Notes under the pieces: model-generated | What the model was told of the DNA's origin: nothing | Databases searched by the model: none | The model's input: only the letters and a program-made list of their open reading frames with translations | In this document: in pieces, positions 1-11,160 of the stretch | Numbering within the stretch: the first letter of the stretch is position 1 | Layout: each line of letters starts with the position of its first letter | Position numbers and translations under genes: made by a program | Assembly: GCA_947044365.1 (NCBI GenBank) | Contig: OX345643.1 | Location: 5,830,501-5,894,500 of the forward strand | Direction: 5' to 3' | Source: Petrosia ficiformis | Lineage: Eukaryota; Porifera; Demospongiae; Haplosclerida; Petrosiidae | DNA length: 64,000 nucleotides

Positions 1-96
1 ACAAATTGGGTGTGGTCTTACTAAATGTGTTCGTTCATACTAAACGTGTTAAAAGTTATGGCTCTTTTCTAGTATCTATCTTCTTAAGTATCTTAC

Positions 97-327
97 CTCG
101 CATCGGATGGTTCCCTTTCGCCTGATAAACAATGAGCACACAGAAGAAATCTTTTTTGGCAAGTGGCCAACAATTGTGCGATCGCTTCTATGTACTGATA
201 CTGCAAACGGGTCGTGAGGATTACTCGTCTCAAGATGATACTCTAACTTCTCACCAGCTTCAGGCTCCCAAATATGTTTGTAGATGTGGAAGCCTCGTAT
301 CATACCATTAGCAGAGAAGGACTGTAC
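97..327 (-). CDS. Internal exon of a HIRAN-like repeat-associated protein (partial)
   Basis: On the minus strand an acceptor-like GAGCAG precedes a 231-nt open segment (77 codons, phase 0) that ends at a canonical donor GAG|gtaaga. The translation has the pattern GFHIYKHIWEP, then NPHDPFAVSV, then VGHLPKKIS and CSLFIRRKGTI. This is the layout of a short domain found in many copies in cnidarian and sponge genomes, resembling the HIRAN fold and often linked to mobile elements. No other exons of the gene are visible because the window starts just downstream. A MITE-like piece follows at 361-470. It may belong to a larger element that separates ARMC1-A from its last exon. Family assignment is from remembered patterns. 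Confidence 0.45.
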
Positions 328-360
328 CTGCTCAGGTTCTGCTGGTTACGTATATGGAAC

Positions 361-470
361 ACGGTAACCACACCCCCACGAAAATTTTTACCCTCGAATT
401 ATTTAAATAACTTCTTTTGAGACAAAACACGAAAATTAGAACCCTCGAATTTTACCAACTATACGGTATA
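361..470. repeat. MITE-like fragment bounding the duplicated block
   Basis: A+T-rich sequence with repeated ACGAAAATT / CCTCGAATT motifs, ending in ATACGGTATA. The terminus resembles that of the complete elements at 21978-22182 and 41722-41928. Homology between ARMC1 copy A and copies B/C begins right after this fragment (about 470 here, 24310 in B), so it marks either an insertion or the end of the duplicated block. Confidence 0.5.
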
Positions 471-1150
471 CATAGTATTACATACAAAGTCATCATGAAC
501 GTGAACAGACTTTAGTTACGATCTTAATACTATTCATTTAGTACACAACATTATGTACATTAATTGAAAATGAAGCCATAATAGTTGCATGCAGATATCT
601 TGTTTCTTGTGTGTAATAATAATTAGATTAAAATGCTGCATTCTCATTGGTCAATTAGAGGTTTTAAATCCCGTAGTAAACCTACTTTTAATTGATTATT
701 AAGAGTAAAAGTATCCTAATATGGTTGCTTAGCAATGACCATTAATCTATCATTGTTGGCTTTCTCAGGTCTAAAACTCAATTAACAACGTATTACAGTC
801 ATCAGTTTTTAAATACTTCTTTATTATACTTTCACTATCTAAAAAATGTAACAACTCCTACACATGTTCCTTTATGCACTGCCACTTATTAACTGATTGA
901 GCCCCTGGAATGACACAACTTTCTTAACTACATATACAACACAACACAAGCATATAATATCCATTGAAAGCAATCATAGGGATGGCCTTGCAAGGCATAA
1001 AAAATAACATGGAAAATGATGAATTTCAGTCATGCAAACAGGCAAGACAATATCAAAATAAACTATATTTACAGTCTACACAGTATCAGAGGAATACTCT
1101 TCCTCTGTTGTTTTGACTAGTGTACAAGTTATTAACAATTTTTAACTTAC

Positions 1151-1307
1151 TTTATCATCTTCATGTTTAACTTCAATCTCATCTTCAGGTAAATATTCAG
1201 GTAACTAGGAGAAAGAAGTGTAGTGAATCAGACAACAGACAGACAGACAGAGAGCGAGCTGACAGACAGAGACAGACAGACAAACAGAGACAAATAGACA
1301 GATAGGC

Positions 1308-1342
<35 letters not shown>

Positions 1343-4300
1343 GACAGCCAATTCACTTTGACAGGATGTTTATTTTCTTTCTCGTCATGTAAGTGACTTG
1401 GACCAAATGATAATAACACCTACATGTACATGTAAAGAAGAGGTGGTTTACTATTATAGTGACTTGTACCAAATGATAATAACACCTTACACATTATATG
1501 TTATATAAAGTCACCATACAGTACAGTAATTACTCAATAGTTTCCCTATATACAGTAGTTCAACAGTAGTTTTGACAGTAATTGATGTCCTTGTCAATTC
1601 AACACCACAGTAGTGAGACAGTAATTACAGTACATGTATAAGATAATCACTGTTACTGTATGGTGACATTTGATTGACATATACTGTACATGCATGTATA
1701 TACATTGTACATGTACATATAAAGAGGTGGTTTACTATTGTTAGTGACTTAAAAAATAACACCTACACATACATACATGTAAAGAAGAGGTGGTTTACTA
1801 TTGTTAGTGACTTAAAAAATAACACCTACACATACATACATGTAAAGAAGAGGTGGTTTACTATTGTTAGTGACTTAGATACACATACATATAAAGAGGT
1901 GGTTTACTATAGTTAATGACTCAGACCATGATTGCTTTCCCACGGGTTTGATGTATATATATTAATGTTTGTGGCCACTTACATGTATGTGAGTATGCGT
2001 TGCATACGTAGTTAAGGAAGTAATACTTCCTTAACTACGTATGCAACGTATACTTCCGAAGTATGTCATTCTGGGGGGCTTGGTCAATTAATGGGCGTGG
2101 TACATATAGGAATGCGCGCTCAAGCTCTACAGACCAGCAGCTGTGTAGCTTACGTAGAAACTGGAACTAATAGCTAGCTATTCTACCTGAAATATAATCC
2201 TAAAGTTCTACAAGGTCCAAAGGTAAATGGATTAGATGATCAAAACTATAATAGGCTGTTGTGTTTCAGACATGATAAAGTTAGCCATGATTACTGAATG
2301 ATGGACACCACAAAGCGGTCATAGGGATACTTTTTTCTCTATACTGTATATCTTGTTCAAATACCTCTTCTCCCAGCTCATTCTTTACAACTTGCTGTGC
2401 AGTTAGTATTATAGTTGAATTTATAGCTCTACAAATAACCTGTGTAAAAAATAAAACATTATCAGTCCAACTGGTAAGCTATCCCTATATGGTGCACCAT
2501 ATGAGCTTATCAAAAACACTGTGTAACAGTGAAATAAAGAAAAAATAAAATCATAGAGGGTACAGTCATTACAGTACTAAGTAAGTTATAACTAACTAAT
2601 TCTAAAATGGCCAACAACAAGTCTACAAGAACTACTCCTGAATTAAACACCTGTTCTGAATAAATGCATGGAGTAAGCACAACATTAATGCTAATAAACA
2701 CCCACCTTGAATAAATGCCCATTTGGGTGTGGTCATGGGTGTGTCTGGAAACACACGTCTACATTTGAAAGTGTGTTATCATGCTTTCTAATTAGTTGCT
2801 AAGTGTTAGGTTGTTAACATGAGAAATGATCATAACAGATATTTTATTATAACTAGATGTAACTATAAAACCAGGCATACTATAACTATAACTAAAAGTG
2901 GTCATTATTTTCAAACTAAAACAATAACTTACTTCAGGTTTCAAATCACTACGTAATCTAACGGTGCATCTTTGTCTACTACAATCAATTGTGAAACTGA
3001 TAACTCCTTTTACTGACAATAGCTGATCCTCAAGTGCTGATCTTGTATCCTGTGTGTGTGCGTGTGTGTGCATGTGTGTGTGTGTGTGTGCGTTCAAGAT
3101 TGGAAGTATAGGAATATAACTAAACTTCCAGATGGACATGGTGGCATATGAAATGAAATAGAAATGAGAATATTGTTTGGGGTATTGGGTACTGAAGGTA
3201 CATAAACACAAGTTTTCTCTCTATAGCGGATCACATACAGAAGGTGATTTTCCCCCCTCAAAGGCCAGTCCCTCTCTCCTATGATCATTATTATGATGCA
3301 ATATTAAGTTGTCATTTCCATGTTCTTCTCCCAGACTACATGAAGTCATGGTATCAATTAGTTTATTCATTTCCAGTCTATGCCAATCTATAGTACTACA
3401 CTATTAATAATTTACTAAATCGACATTACAACCAGAGAATAACAATTGTGATCTCAAACATCATTTACCTGATCTACTAAACCAGAAACATGTAATACAA
3501 TAGTCCGGGCTTTTCTGTTTGAAGCTCCTAAGAACATATTACCACCTGATGAAGGAAGTCTAGCCTGTGCTAGAGGCCTAAAGTGTAACAATATGTGAAT
3601 TAAACTTCATTGTCTGTCCTTACAATCAAATGCAGGTCCATTAGTGTTGTTTAGTTATAAACATAACTAAATTACAAGTCTATTGTAAAAAATGGCCAAT
3701 AACGGGCACTTAGTTAACTAAAACTAAAACCCTTTTCGTAAGCCTAATGTTATTTAACTATAACTAAAATCGCAGTCATACCATAACCATAATGTTATTA
3801 TTGTCATACTACTAACAAAACACTAATGTACATGTACATGTACCATGATGTACATGTACATGTACTTATGAATTGCATATAAAAGTCACTGTTTTACAAA
3901 TTATTATGCTAAATTGCCTCAATGGAATTACAAATATTTGAAAGCAAATTGTTACCAATGAAAAATCGTACGCTACTTTTCTCATGTTTATAATTATGTA
4001 TCAATGTATTATTTGGTTACCATAGTAACCCAAAATAGTGTTGCTACTATTCACCTATATTATCAGTTAGAAGTGTTAGCCGTATCGATATCAATAGCAT
4101 ATGTGCATGTACAATTCATGAAAGTGGTAGCACATGGAAATTGTAAACAATAAAATGGCTTCCGAAGTTGATGAAGCTTTGATAGCGTCAAAGTAAATAT
4201 TTCTATTTGTAACAAAAATATTCAAGGCAGCTCTAAAAAAATTGAGTAGCTCTATTCTATGATTGTTGTGTATTCCTCAAATTGTGTATATCTACTAGAT

Positions 4301-6216
4301 AGCTTGAACAGTTGTTGGATAGTTGTACACCTCCATGTTAACACACCATCACAACAAAGATATGTGCTAATGACATGATGTAGTTCACATGTTTGCACCT
4401 TGCATGGGCTCCTGAAGGAGGGATTAACAGATCATGAACACCATGAGCTAGTTGGATAATTCTACGATTGTAGTCAGTTCTTCTCATAACATTTCTTAAG
4501 CTTATTACTAAACCAACTTCATTCTTCATTAGACCACGATTAGAAGGCACCTCCGCCAGATAATGAAGAGCCTATTGTAGATATGACAAGTGATCATAAG
4601 GCACGAGATAGCGATATACATGTACACACACAGGGATATAGATATATTCAGTGAACTGCTGTACATTTTGACATGAAAAGTGCGAGATAGCAATATACAT
4701 GCACTTAGGTGTATAGAAATATTGAGCCTGCTCCTCATATATTTTGTATACAGTTCAGTTTCAAATACATTTAGTAGATTTATCCTAAAATGTCCTGCAT
4801 GACTGGCTGTTTCCACACCTCTATATACACACATCACTCACTTCTAGAGCTGTTGCAACTACTTCTGGATTACTGTTGTCTAGAAACACTACCAAACCAG
4901 GCAAACATCCTTGATCCTATGTGTTAACACAAAATGTAATAATTATGATTAACAAGATATATTGAGATAAAAGTATCCCTATAATTGCTTTATGATGACT
5001 ATGTATCAATCATTGCTGATGGCACTAGTGTCTCTACCTTTCTGTGTACTCAAAACTGGGCCCCGAAGAAGCAAGCGTAACTGCAGTAAGTGCACAGAAA
5101 CTGAGTTACTGGAGTACTTTCTAAAAGGTTTTAAATGACGACTTCCTCATGTCTGAAACTGAACAACTTATTATACACACTTGTTAAAGATTCCTGATCA
5201 TTATACTGCTTCTCTTCCTGCCCGTCTGTAGCCTAAGCGAGCATTCTTTTACACACCACACCCATTAATTGACCAAACCTCCCGGAATGATTCAACTTCC
5301 TTCGCTACATAAACAGTGCATACACGCACACACATGACACAAACACACACACACATTCATTGTATATATATTTATATATAGATTCAACCCCATCAGTGGA
5401 AAGCAATTATAGGGATGGTCCTGCAGGCCATAAAAACTAACAAAATTAACAGAAATTGATTTTACAGAAACATCATATGATCATATCCATATTACACATG
5501 TATGTCCATATGTTTACATGTAGGTCTGAGGGGGTGGTAATGTTGCTTTGCCAACATCTGATCACTATGATTGGTTTGTGATGTCATCATTAATTATTCC
5601 TGACATACTGTATATGCCAATACAAAACCACTATACATAATTATCTTTAGTTCTACTGTCAGTATAGTACAGTAATTACTGTCTTACTACTGTGGTCACA
5701 ACTACTGTTGAAATACTGTAATGTGGAAATGAAACTACTGAGTACTTAATGTCAGTATAGTACAGTAATTACTGTCTCGCTACTTAGGTCACAATTACTG
5801 TTGAAATACTGTAATGTGGAAATGAAACTACTGAGTACTTAATGTCAGTATAGTACAGTAATTACTGTCTCGCTACTTAGGTCACAATTACTGTTGAAAT
5901 ACTGTAATGTGGAAATGAAACTACTGAGTACTTAATGTACTGTATGATGATTTTTTATTCACAAATATTGTATACTGTACATGATAGTGATGGTGATGAT
6001 AGTGATGGTAGTGATGGTAGTGATGGTGATGATAGTGATGGTGATGATAGTGATGGGGATGATAGTGATGATAGTGATAGTAATAGTAGTACATGTACAT
6101 CATTATTCTGAAGAAATCAAATAGAGGAATTAATTTCTTACTCTAACGATAGTCGCTCTATTTTGAGGATCAACAGTCAAATCTCGAAGTTCTCTTACAA
6201 CTTGTAACACGTCCAT
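1151..6216 (-). CDS. ARMC1: ARMC1-like protein, copy A (exons 1-7; exon 8 not in view)
   Basis: Exons on the minus strand: 6142-6216 (start ATG), 4842-4916, 4399-4571, 3469-3577, 2933-3049, 2365-2439, 1151-1204. All junctions keep phase and every exon is open. The product starts MDVLQVVRELRDL, continues DQGCLPGL (armadillo-like helices), has KARTIVLHVSGL and VKGVISFTIDC in an HMA-like domain, and then LPEYLPEDE. Human ARMC1 has matching segments in the same order, including its near-C-terminal ELPDYLPEDE. The last exon (GGGGWFSS...KAFYW in copies B and C) is missing between 1 and 1150. Sequence homologous to the other copies stops near 470, so the exon is either lost or lies left of the window beyond an insertion. 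ARMC1 proteins act in mitochondrial distribution. Exon 7 differs from B/C by one residue (EIEV versus EIDV). Confidence 0.85.
1233..1347. repeat. (CAGA)n microsatellite
   Basis: Interrupted CAGA tetranucleotide tract just upstream (minus-strand sense) of ARMC1-A exon 7. Homologous tracts lie at 25190-25290 (copy B) and 44409-44512 (copy C). The final uninterrupted run is longest in A. Open frames across it (CLSVCLSV and similar) are artefacts. Confidence 0.95.
1425..1920. repeat. About 62-bp minisatellite, ARMC1-A intron 6
   Basis: Tandem units containing GAAGAGGTGGTTTACTATT followed by GTGACTTAAAAAATAACACC. There are three close units at 1720-1880 and degenerate ones on either side. Counterparts lie at 25370-25860 and 44590-45080. 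The 80-aa open frames here are repeat artefacts. Confidence 0.9.
1930..2335. mobile_element. Dispersed non-autonomous element (family R1)
   Basis: An approximately 400-520 bp dispersed repeat. It runs from CTTTCCCACGGG, through CGTAGTTAAGGAAGT and TCAATTAATGGGCGTG, to GGGATACTTTTTT. Related copies in either orientation lie at 4968-5434, 9570-9967, 22930-23455, 25870-26250, 29055-29450 (truncated), 45107-46110 and 48800-49268. Most ends carry ATCCCTAT or its complement, and fuller copies end in GGGCCATAAAAA. No open frame of note, so it is presumably mobilised in trans. Confidence 0.75.
1998..2048. repeat. 25-bp-arm perfect palindrome inside an R1 element
   Basis: Two 25-nt arms (CGTTGCATACGTAGTTAAGG and on) separated by one base at 2023. 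Copy B (25935-25975) has only a single arm at the same position, so the second arm was gained in copy A or lost in B and C. Confidence 0.9.
4016..4029. promoter_or_regulatory. RFX X-box motif in ARMC1-A intron 3
   Basis: GTTACCATAGTAAC fits the RFX consensus RYYNYY-N2-RRNRAC at every defined position and sits in the near-palindrome at 4015-4030. Identical sites lie at 28055-28068 and 47800-47813. RFX factors control ciliary genes. The site is 125 bp upstream of a plus-strand ATG (see 4155-4192). Confidence 0.6.
4155..4192 (+). other. Possible orphan first coding exon (MASEVDEALIAS)
   Basis: On the plus strand, antisense to ARMC1-A, an ATG opens 12 codons (MASEVDEALIAS) and then AA|gtaaat, a good donor. 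Without splicing the frame stops at once. The codons look coding-like against the A+T-rich surroundings. Identical copies lie at 28194-28231 and 47939-47976. No downstream exon was recognised, so this is either a remnant first exon of a nested gene, a gene whose other exons I missed, or chance. Confidence 0.3.
4968..5434. mobile_element. R1 element, reverse orientation, ARMC1-A intron 1
   Basis: Runs from AAAAGTATCCCTATAATTGC to GGTCCTGCAGGCCATAAAAA and contains the family core TTAATTGACC...GGAATGA. Copies B (29055-29450, cut short) and C (48800-49268) carry it at the same intron position, so it predates the duplication. Confidence 0.8.
5655..5940. repeat. About 93-bp minisatellite, three units
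   Basis: Three units of GTCAGTATAGTACAGTAATT ... ACTGAGTACTTAAT in ARMC1-A intron 1. Copy C has the same array at 49498-49780; copy B lost it. Each unit carries the small palindrome ACAGTAATTACTGT. Confidence 0.95.
5965..6090. repeat. GATGATAGTGATGGT microsatellite
   Basis: Compound (GAT/AGT/GGT) trinucleotide tract just 3' of ARMC1-A exon 1; same in copy C at 49817-49930. The His/Tyr-rich 60-aa open frame on the minus strand is an artefact of this tract. Confidence 0.95.
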
Positions 6217-6729
6217 TATGATAGACCAACACTCTATGAAGACTATCAGTCAACACACTACCTGGTATAAAAAGCGGTAAGAGCAATGGTAGTTGAACAC
6301 TCACAAACACATAGACTAGTAAGCTAATAACTATAATTATGTTATTACTGTACTAATAGAGTGATAATTACGTAATAATTAAGGGTGGGAATCGGCTGAG
6401 ATTCTGAAATCGATAATGACTAAGTGATTGATCATTGATTAAAATCAGCGGAAGTAATTAGGCCAATTAAGTCAATTAATGTAGGAAACTCCTCCCATTT
6501 GATGATCAAAAAGGCTTCCTGTCTCTTCCATATTGTACATTATTTGCTGTCGCATGTTTTAAAAGTATATCTTTTGGAATAATTAGCGTAATCGATATCA
6601 CATACTATCGGAACAAGTTTTGATATCAATTGATTAATCATCTCACCCCTTGTAATAAATAATATATTCCATTTTATGGATTCTCTCTGAGATGGGTCAT
6701 AATACAAAGAACTGAATAACAACTCCAGC

Positions 6730-6740
6730 AAATATAGTTC
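6730..6740. other. Duplication breakpoint: ARMC1 5' flank joined to STRA6 intron 8
   Basis: Up to CCAGCAAATATAG (6734) the sequence matches the ARMC1-C 5' flank (to 50594). Immediately afterwards it matches STRA6-2 (18690 on) and STRA6-4 (38405 on). In copy C the flank continues instead into unique sequence leading to the MTFR gene. This is therefore a novel junction created by rearrangement. Confidence 0.85.
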
Positions 6741-7896
6741 TTTGGTTTGAAGTACTGGTGCTGTTGTTGGTATTAAAACAAACTGGTCTTAGTATAATAA
6801 TTAATATAATAATTATAATTATTAATATAATTTATTTTTTTGACTATGGATATGAAAATCCCAGGTGTGGCTACACCAGACTATATATACAAATATATAC
6901 AGAGTATTACATAATTTTATAATTGATTCATTGTAATACAAAATAAGAGTCACCAAGCCTTCCCTTTCCTCTCGTGGTTCCACTTCTGTTAATTTGAAAG
7001 GTCTGGCCATGTGAGACTATCAGTGATTTAGCAAATAATAAAATTTTCAAACACCTGCTCTTTTAAAGATTGTTATATTACCATTTCGTATAGGCAGCAA
7101 ACTGCAAAAATAAAACTGTTAAAATAGTTTTTTGGTTAGTACAGTTACAAGGAATAGCGGTCGTGTCAGTTGTAATTTAATTGGTCATGTAGGTTGTTAT
7201 GGATATATGTACATGTAATTATAATCAAATAATTGTAATTTAAATTTCCTATCCTGTCTAATAGATGTACAAAGAAGCAAAATAAATATTTTAATTAAAT
7301 CATTGCTTCTTGATGCATGTAATATGAAACAGTAGGCATGATAATTGATTATAGTTTGTACATATATCTTCTAAATATTTTAATATAATTATTACTATGG
7401 CATTAGATGTATGTATCCTGAAATAATTGTTAAATCCTTTGTAACCACACTAACCAATACATTTGTTATTTCTCCACCTAGATACCCAATTTAGTTAGTT
7501 TCCATACAAATGGCTGAGTAATGAGCTTTTAAATAGTTTGTACTAATCACTTACTGAGACAATAATTCCTTCACATAATTGCTATGATTCATGGACTGTG
7601 GCTGTTCTAATATCTATTTAGAGATTAAATAATTATAATATTATTAGTAAAGACAATTTATCAGTATAAGATATTCATAATTGAGTCCTTACACCCAGTA
7701 AATTCATTCTCAATTGTTACTCAGGAACTTACAGCTTGCTTCCAGAATTCTCCACAAAGACAGATTCTTCGAATCTCTTTGATCAGCTTGTAAACATACC
7801 ATATAATAATGGCAAGAATACATACTAGTTGAGGAGTTATTTGAGCAATACTTTGTCCATACTATATAGAAATAAGGAATTACTTATTTAGGCCAT

Positions 7897-8135
7897 GGTA
7901 AAGTCTATTCACATTCATGATGACCTTAAATAAATAATAGTGTAATGACTTTATATTTAGTATAGTTTAATGTGATGAGATTAATACATGATTATACTGT
8001 AACTCAATAATGAAGTAATGGATAAAAATTTGACATACACAAATGATTATAAGAAAATAGTGAAGGTAAATATTGTTGGTCCTTCCAAACTAAAATTATT
8101 TTTCTGAGGTCAAGGTGAATGTGAATTATACCATA
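7897..8135. mobile_element. MITE family R2
   Basis: About 240-bp element with inverted ends: AAAGTCTATTCACATTCATG at the left and GGTGAATGTGAAT near the right. The interior has TAAGGTTAATACATGATTAT-type sequence. Other copies: 13555-13820, 17459-17712 (reverse), 19861-20092, 33380-33640, 36620-36860 (reverse), 59450-59692 and, partial, 63830-63950. In STRA6-4 the copy at 39826 has collapsed to its two ends. Confidence 0.85.
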
Positions 8136-8350
8136 ATAGTGTTGTTTTATAACTAAAACCACTTTTTAGTAAGGTATTGTGATTTTTAGATTACAAGTCA
8201 ACTGTAATAACTATAAAATGAAAATTGGTCAATAATGGGCACAGTTAGCTAAACTAAAACCGTTTTAGTAAGCCTAATATTGTTTTAGTTAGTTAACTAT
8301 AACTAAAATTGTAAGAAACTAGACACATACTATAACTACATGTATAACTA
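8135..8350. repeat. AACTAAAA-rich fold-back repeat (family R5)
   Basis: A+T-rich repeat dominated by AACTAAAA and TTTTAGTTA motifs with internal complementarity. Relatives lie at 3650-3800, 15010-15330, 20095-20330, 35040-35350, 39840-40080 and 63410-63660. No coding potential. Confidence 0.7.
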
Positions 8351-8494
8351 AAAGTGGTCATTATGATAGACTAGTACTATACTAGAGTTTCATACCACAA
8401 ATGCTTTAGGAAGATCTGATTCAGAAGATAGTAAAGCAGCCATTTGGTAGATAGTAAGAATGAAACTGTGGAGTAGAAGTGAATGTGATTACAA

Positions 8495-8612
8495 CTGTCT
8501 GTATGTGTCTTTATCTGTCTGTCTTTGTCTGTCTGTCTGTCAGTCGCTGTCTGTCTGCCTGTGTCTTTATTTATCTGTCTTTGTCTGTCTGTCTGCATGT
8601 CTGTCTTTCTAA
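8495..8612. repeat. (TCTG)n microsatellite
   Basis: Interrupted TCTG/TCTT tract between STRA6-1 exons 5 and 4; homologues lie at 20470-20595 and 40220-40343. Overlapping open frames (CLSVCLSV) are artefacts. Confidence 0.95.
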
Positions 8613-9569
8613 TAGTACACTTACTATAGCAAAGAGTATAGACATCCCAATGTATACCCCACAATAGGAATTGGTGCTTCCACACAAGCTAACATCGGAT
8701 AAGTGATTAATATCACTATCAATACGGCAATGAAGAGAACAATTGCTATAGAAATAGATTATGTCCATCCATGTCATAAGTACATGTATAGGGCAATTTT
8801 ATAAGTTTGAGTTAGCTAACAGTAAAATGTTTGGGGTAATATGAAATGAGTTTCGGAAGCAAAAAGAGAAAAAAAAGTTTAATTATTCAATTAATCACTA
8901 GTGAGGTACTTATAAAGGTATTTATGAGTACTTCAGTTTTATAAGAATGTGTGTACTAAGACTGGAGTTATACTTCTACAGACTCCAGTATTCAGAGTAC
9001 ACAGAAATGTAGAGACACTAGTGCCGTCAGGACACCTTTCAGCGAAGATTAGAAAGATCTAAGATTCCTTTCAGAACCTTGGTTGAAGTTTTATGAATTA
9101 TTATAAACAAGATATATTGAGAAAAAACATCCCTATGGGATGTTTTTTCTCAATATATCTTGGCCGTATGATTTTTTTCCCCTCTATAATTATATATATA
9201 TATATATATATATATAATTATATATCTTGGCTCAGGTTGGCTGTATGATTGCTTTACAAATGTATTAATTATTTATCGATAAACAACAGTTTAAAATTTT
9301 TCTTCTAATTTATCAAATTTCTTTTTTTAAAATATTAACTATAGAAAGTTATGAATGTTTCCTCAATGTATGAGATGTTTTTTTTCTCAAAATATCTTGG
9401 CTGTATGCATGTATGAAACAGCATGAGGCTTCGAGCCCACACCCGAGTGCTATATATTTCCCGTACAGCATGAGCAATACAGTGGTTTAACTGTTTTAGA
9501 GAGATAGAGATGGCTACCAAGGAGAATGTTACTATGAAATGATTGCTTTACAAATGTGAGTGTACATAA

Positions 9570-9967
9570 AAGTATTCCCTATGACTGCTTTGTGGTGCCC
9601 AGCATTCAGTAATCATGGCTGACTTCATGATGCCTGAAACACATCAACCTATTATAGTTATTATTTTGATTATCTACTCTGTTTACCTTTTAAAGAACAT
9701 TGTAGAACTTTAGGAATATATTTCAGGTAGAATAGCTAGCTATTAGTTCCAGTTTCTACGTAAGCTACACAGCTTTTTTTCTGCTGGTCTGTAGACCATT
9801 TGAGCGCGCGTTCTTTTACGCGCCACGCCCATTAATTGACCGAGCCCCCGGGAATGATGTAACTTCCTTAACTACGTATACAACGCATACTCGCGCAAGT
9901 GACACAAACATATTATATAATTATAGTTCGAACCCGTGGGAAAGGGATGGCCCTACCGGCCATAAAA
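9570..9967. mobile_element. R1 element, reverse orientation, STRA6-1 intron 3
   Basis: Runs from AAAGTATTCCCTATGACTGC to GGATGGCCCTACCGGCCATA with the family core between. Absent at the homologous place in STRA6-2 and STRA6-4, so it inserted after duplication or was lost there. An (AT)n tract lies to the left at 9186-9216. Confidence 0.75.
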
Positions 9968-10264
9968 AAGAAAAATTCAAATGTCTGGTTTATTTCTGAG
10001 ACCTTCATATCATACATACAATATTTAAACTTTGGAAATATTCAACGACATGATAATTACCTTTATAATTAGGTATGAATGCAACCCATTTATTGACATC
10101 AATACTAATGCTGAATGTAATAGTGAGCAAATAAAACCACCAAGATGCTTGAGAAGCACATGCCAGTGTATACACAAGACGATGTCTTGGATCAAGGAAG
10201 TTTATTGGGCTATATAGATGTAAAGATGAAATAATGAACAATATGATGACAGCTAGATAATACA

Positions 10265-10442
10265 TACAGTGGAACCTCCTTATTCTTGACACCATTGGGA
10301 TCGAGTAAACTGTACTGATTAGAGAGGTTATCCTCATTTCAGGGGTAAATTTATATTATAAAGTACTGTTTGGGACATTTGTAAGTGTCCACATCAATTA
10401 TAGAGGTGTCCTCAGCTTTGAATAAAGAGATTATACTGTATT
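10265..10442. mobile_element. MITE family R3
   Basis: Begins TACAGTGGAACCTCCTTATT and contains GAGAGGTTATCCTCATTTCA and GAGGTGTCCTC. Homologues at 21407-21590 and 41155-41335 occupy the same intron position. Related elements lie at 34183-34362 and 52367-52528. This is an invertebrate-type MITE with GGAACCCCTCTATT ends. Confidence 0.75.
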
Positions 10443-10699
10443 AACAATTATAGTTCAACACACCTACGTGTGGTTTATCAGAAATACAAGGTGATGGCCC
10501 GAGGGATATTACCAAGAAACACATAATTATATATATATAGGTATATTTATTTCAAGTGCTTCCTTACTAGCAATAATATGATTAATTATGTTTTACAATT
10601 ACAGTACTGTAAGAAATACTCTTCCCAGCACTGTGTCAGTCACTATTATTAAACTATTAAAGACAGTGTATAGTCCTTCCATAACGCTTCTATATACAT

Positions 10700-11160
10700 C
10701 ATGAATATGGATTACATTATAAGTTTTAGTGTGAATAGTCTTCTATAAACTATTATAAACAGTTTCATGAATATAATAGTGTACATTACAAGTATTAGTC
10801 TTCTATATATAAACAGGCCATGAACATACATTGTATTATAGGTATCAGTATTTCTGTAAAATTATTATAAACAGTTCCATAAATATAAAGTGTTACATTA
10901 TATATGTATTAGTGTGTATATAATTATGAATATAAGTGTAGTATCAGTATTTCTGGAATGGTCTACCATATTAAATCAGTTTCATGAATATAAGTGTATA
11001 TTATAAGTATCAGTATTTCTGGAATGGTCTTCCGTATTAAAGAATATAAAGTGTTACATTATATATGTATTAGTATGTACATAATTATACAGTCCATGAA
11101 TATAAGTGTATATTATAACTATCAGTATTTCTGGAATGGTCTTCCGTATTAAATCATAGC
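10700..11160. repeat. Degenerate tandem repeats, STRA6-1 intron 2
   Basis: Irregular repeats of CATGAATATAAGTG, AAGTATCAGTATTTCTGG and AATGGTCTTCCGTATTAAAT. Related, shorter stretches lie at 21800-22260, 29455-29600 and 41540-42030. Confidence 0.8.

Noticed and set aside
2792..3211. 139-aa protein repeated three times
   Set aside because: Read-through of ARMC1 exon 5 into its introns; only the 39 residues at 2933-3049 (and homologues) are coding.
4338..4398. ARMC1 exon 3 ending at gtgaac
   Set aside because: The earlier donor AG|gtgcaa gives the right phase into exon 4, and gtgaac is destroyed in the intact copy C.
5921..6103. His/Tyr-rich small protein
   Set aside because: Translation of a GAT/AGT microsatellite on the minus strand; lies in ARMC1 intron 1.
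6822..7010. Frame MARPFKLTEVEPREE as the coding frame of STRA6 exon 8
   Set aside because: Open, but it does not match the phases of exons 7 and 9; the alternative frame (HGQTFQINRSGTT) fits both sides.
7055..7100. STRA6 exon 7 starting at TTTGCTGCC
   Set aside because: That acceptor gives an immediate stop in the required phase; the acceptor one step upstream (aacag|TTTTAT) keeps phase with exons 6 and 8.
8479..8667. Cys/Leu/Ser-rich peptides (also at 1228 and 20434)
   Set aside because: TCTG/CAGA microsatellite translations that partly overlap STRA6 exon 4 on the other strand.
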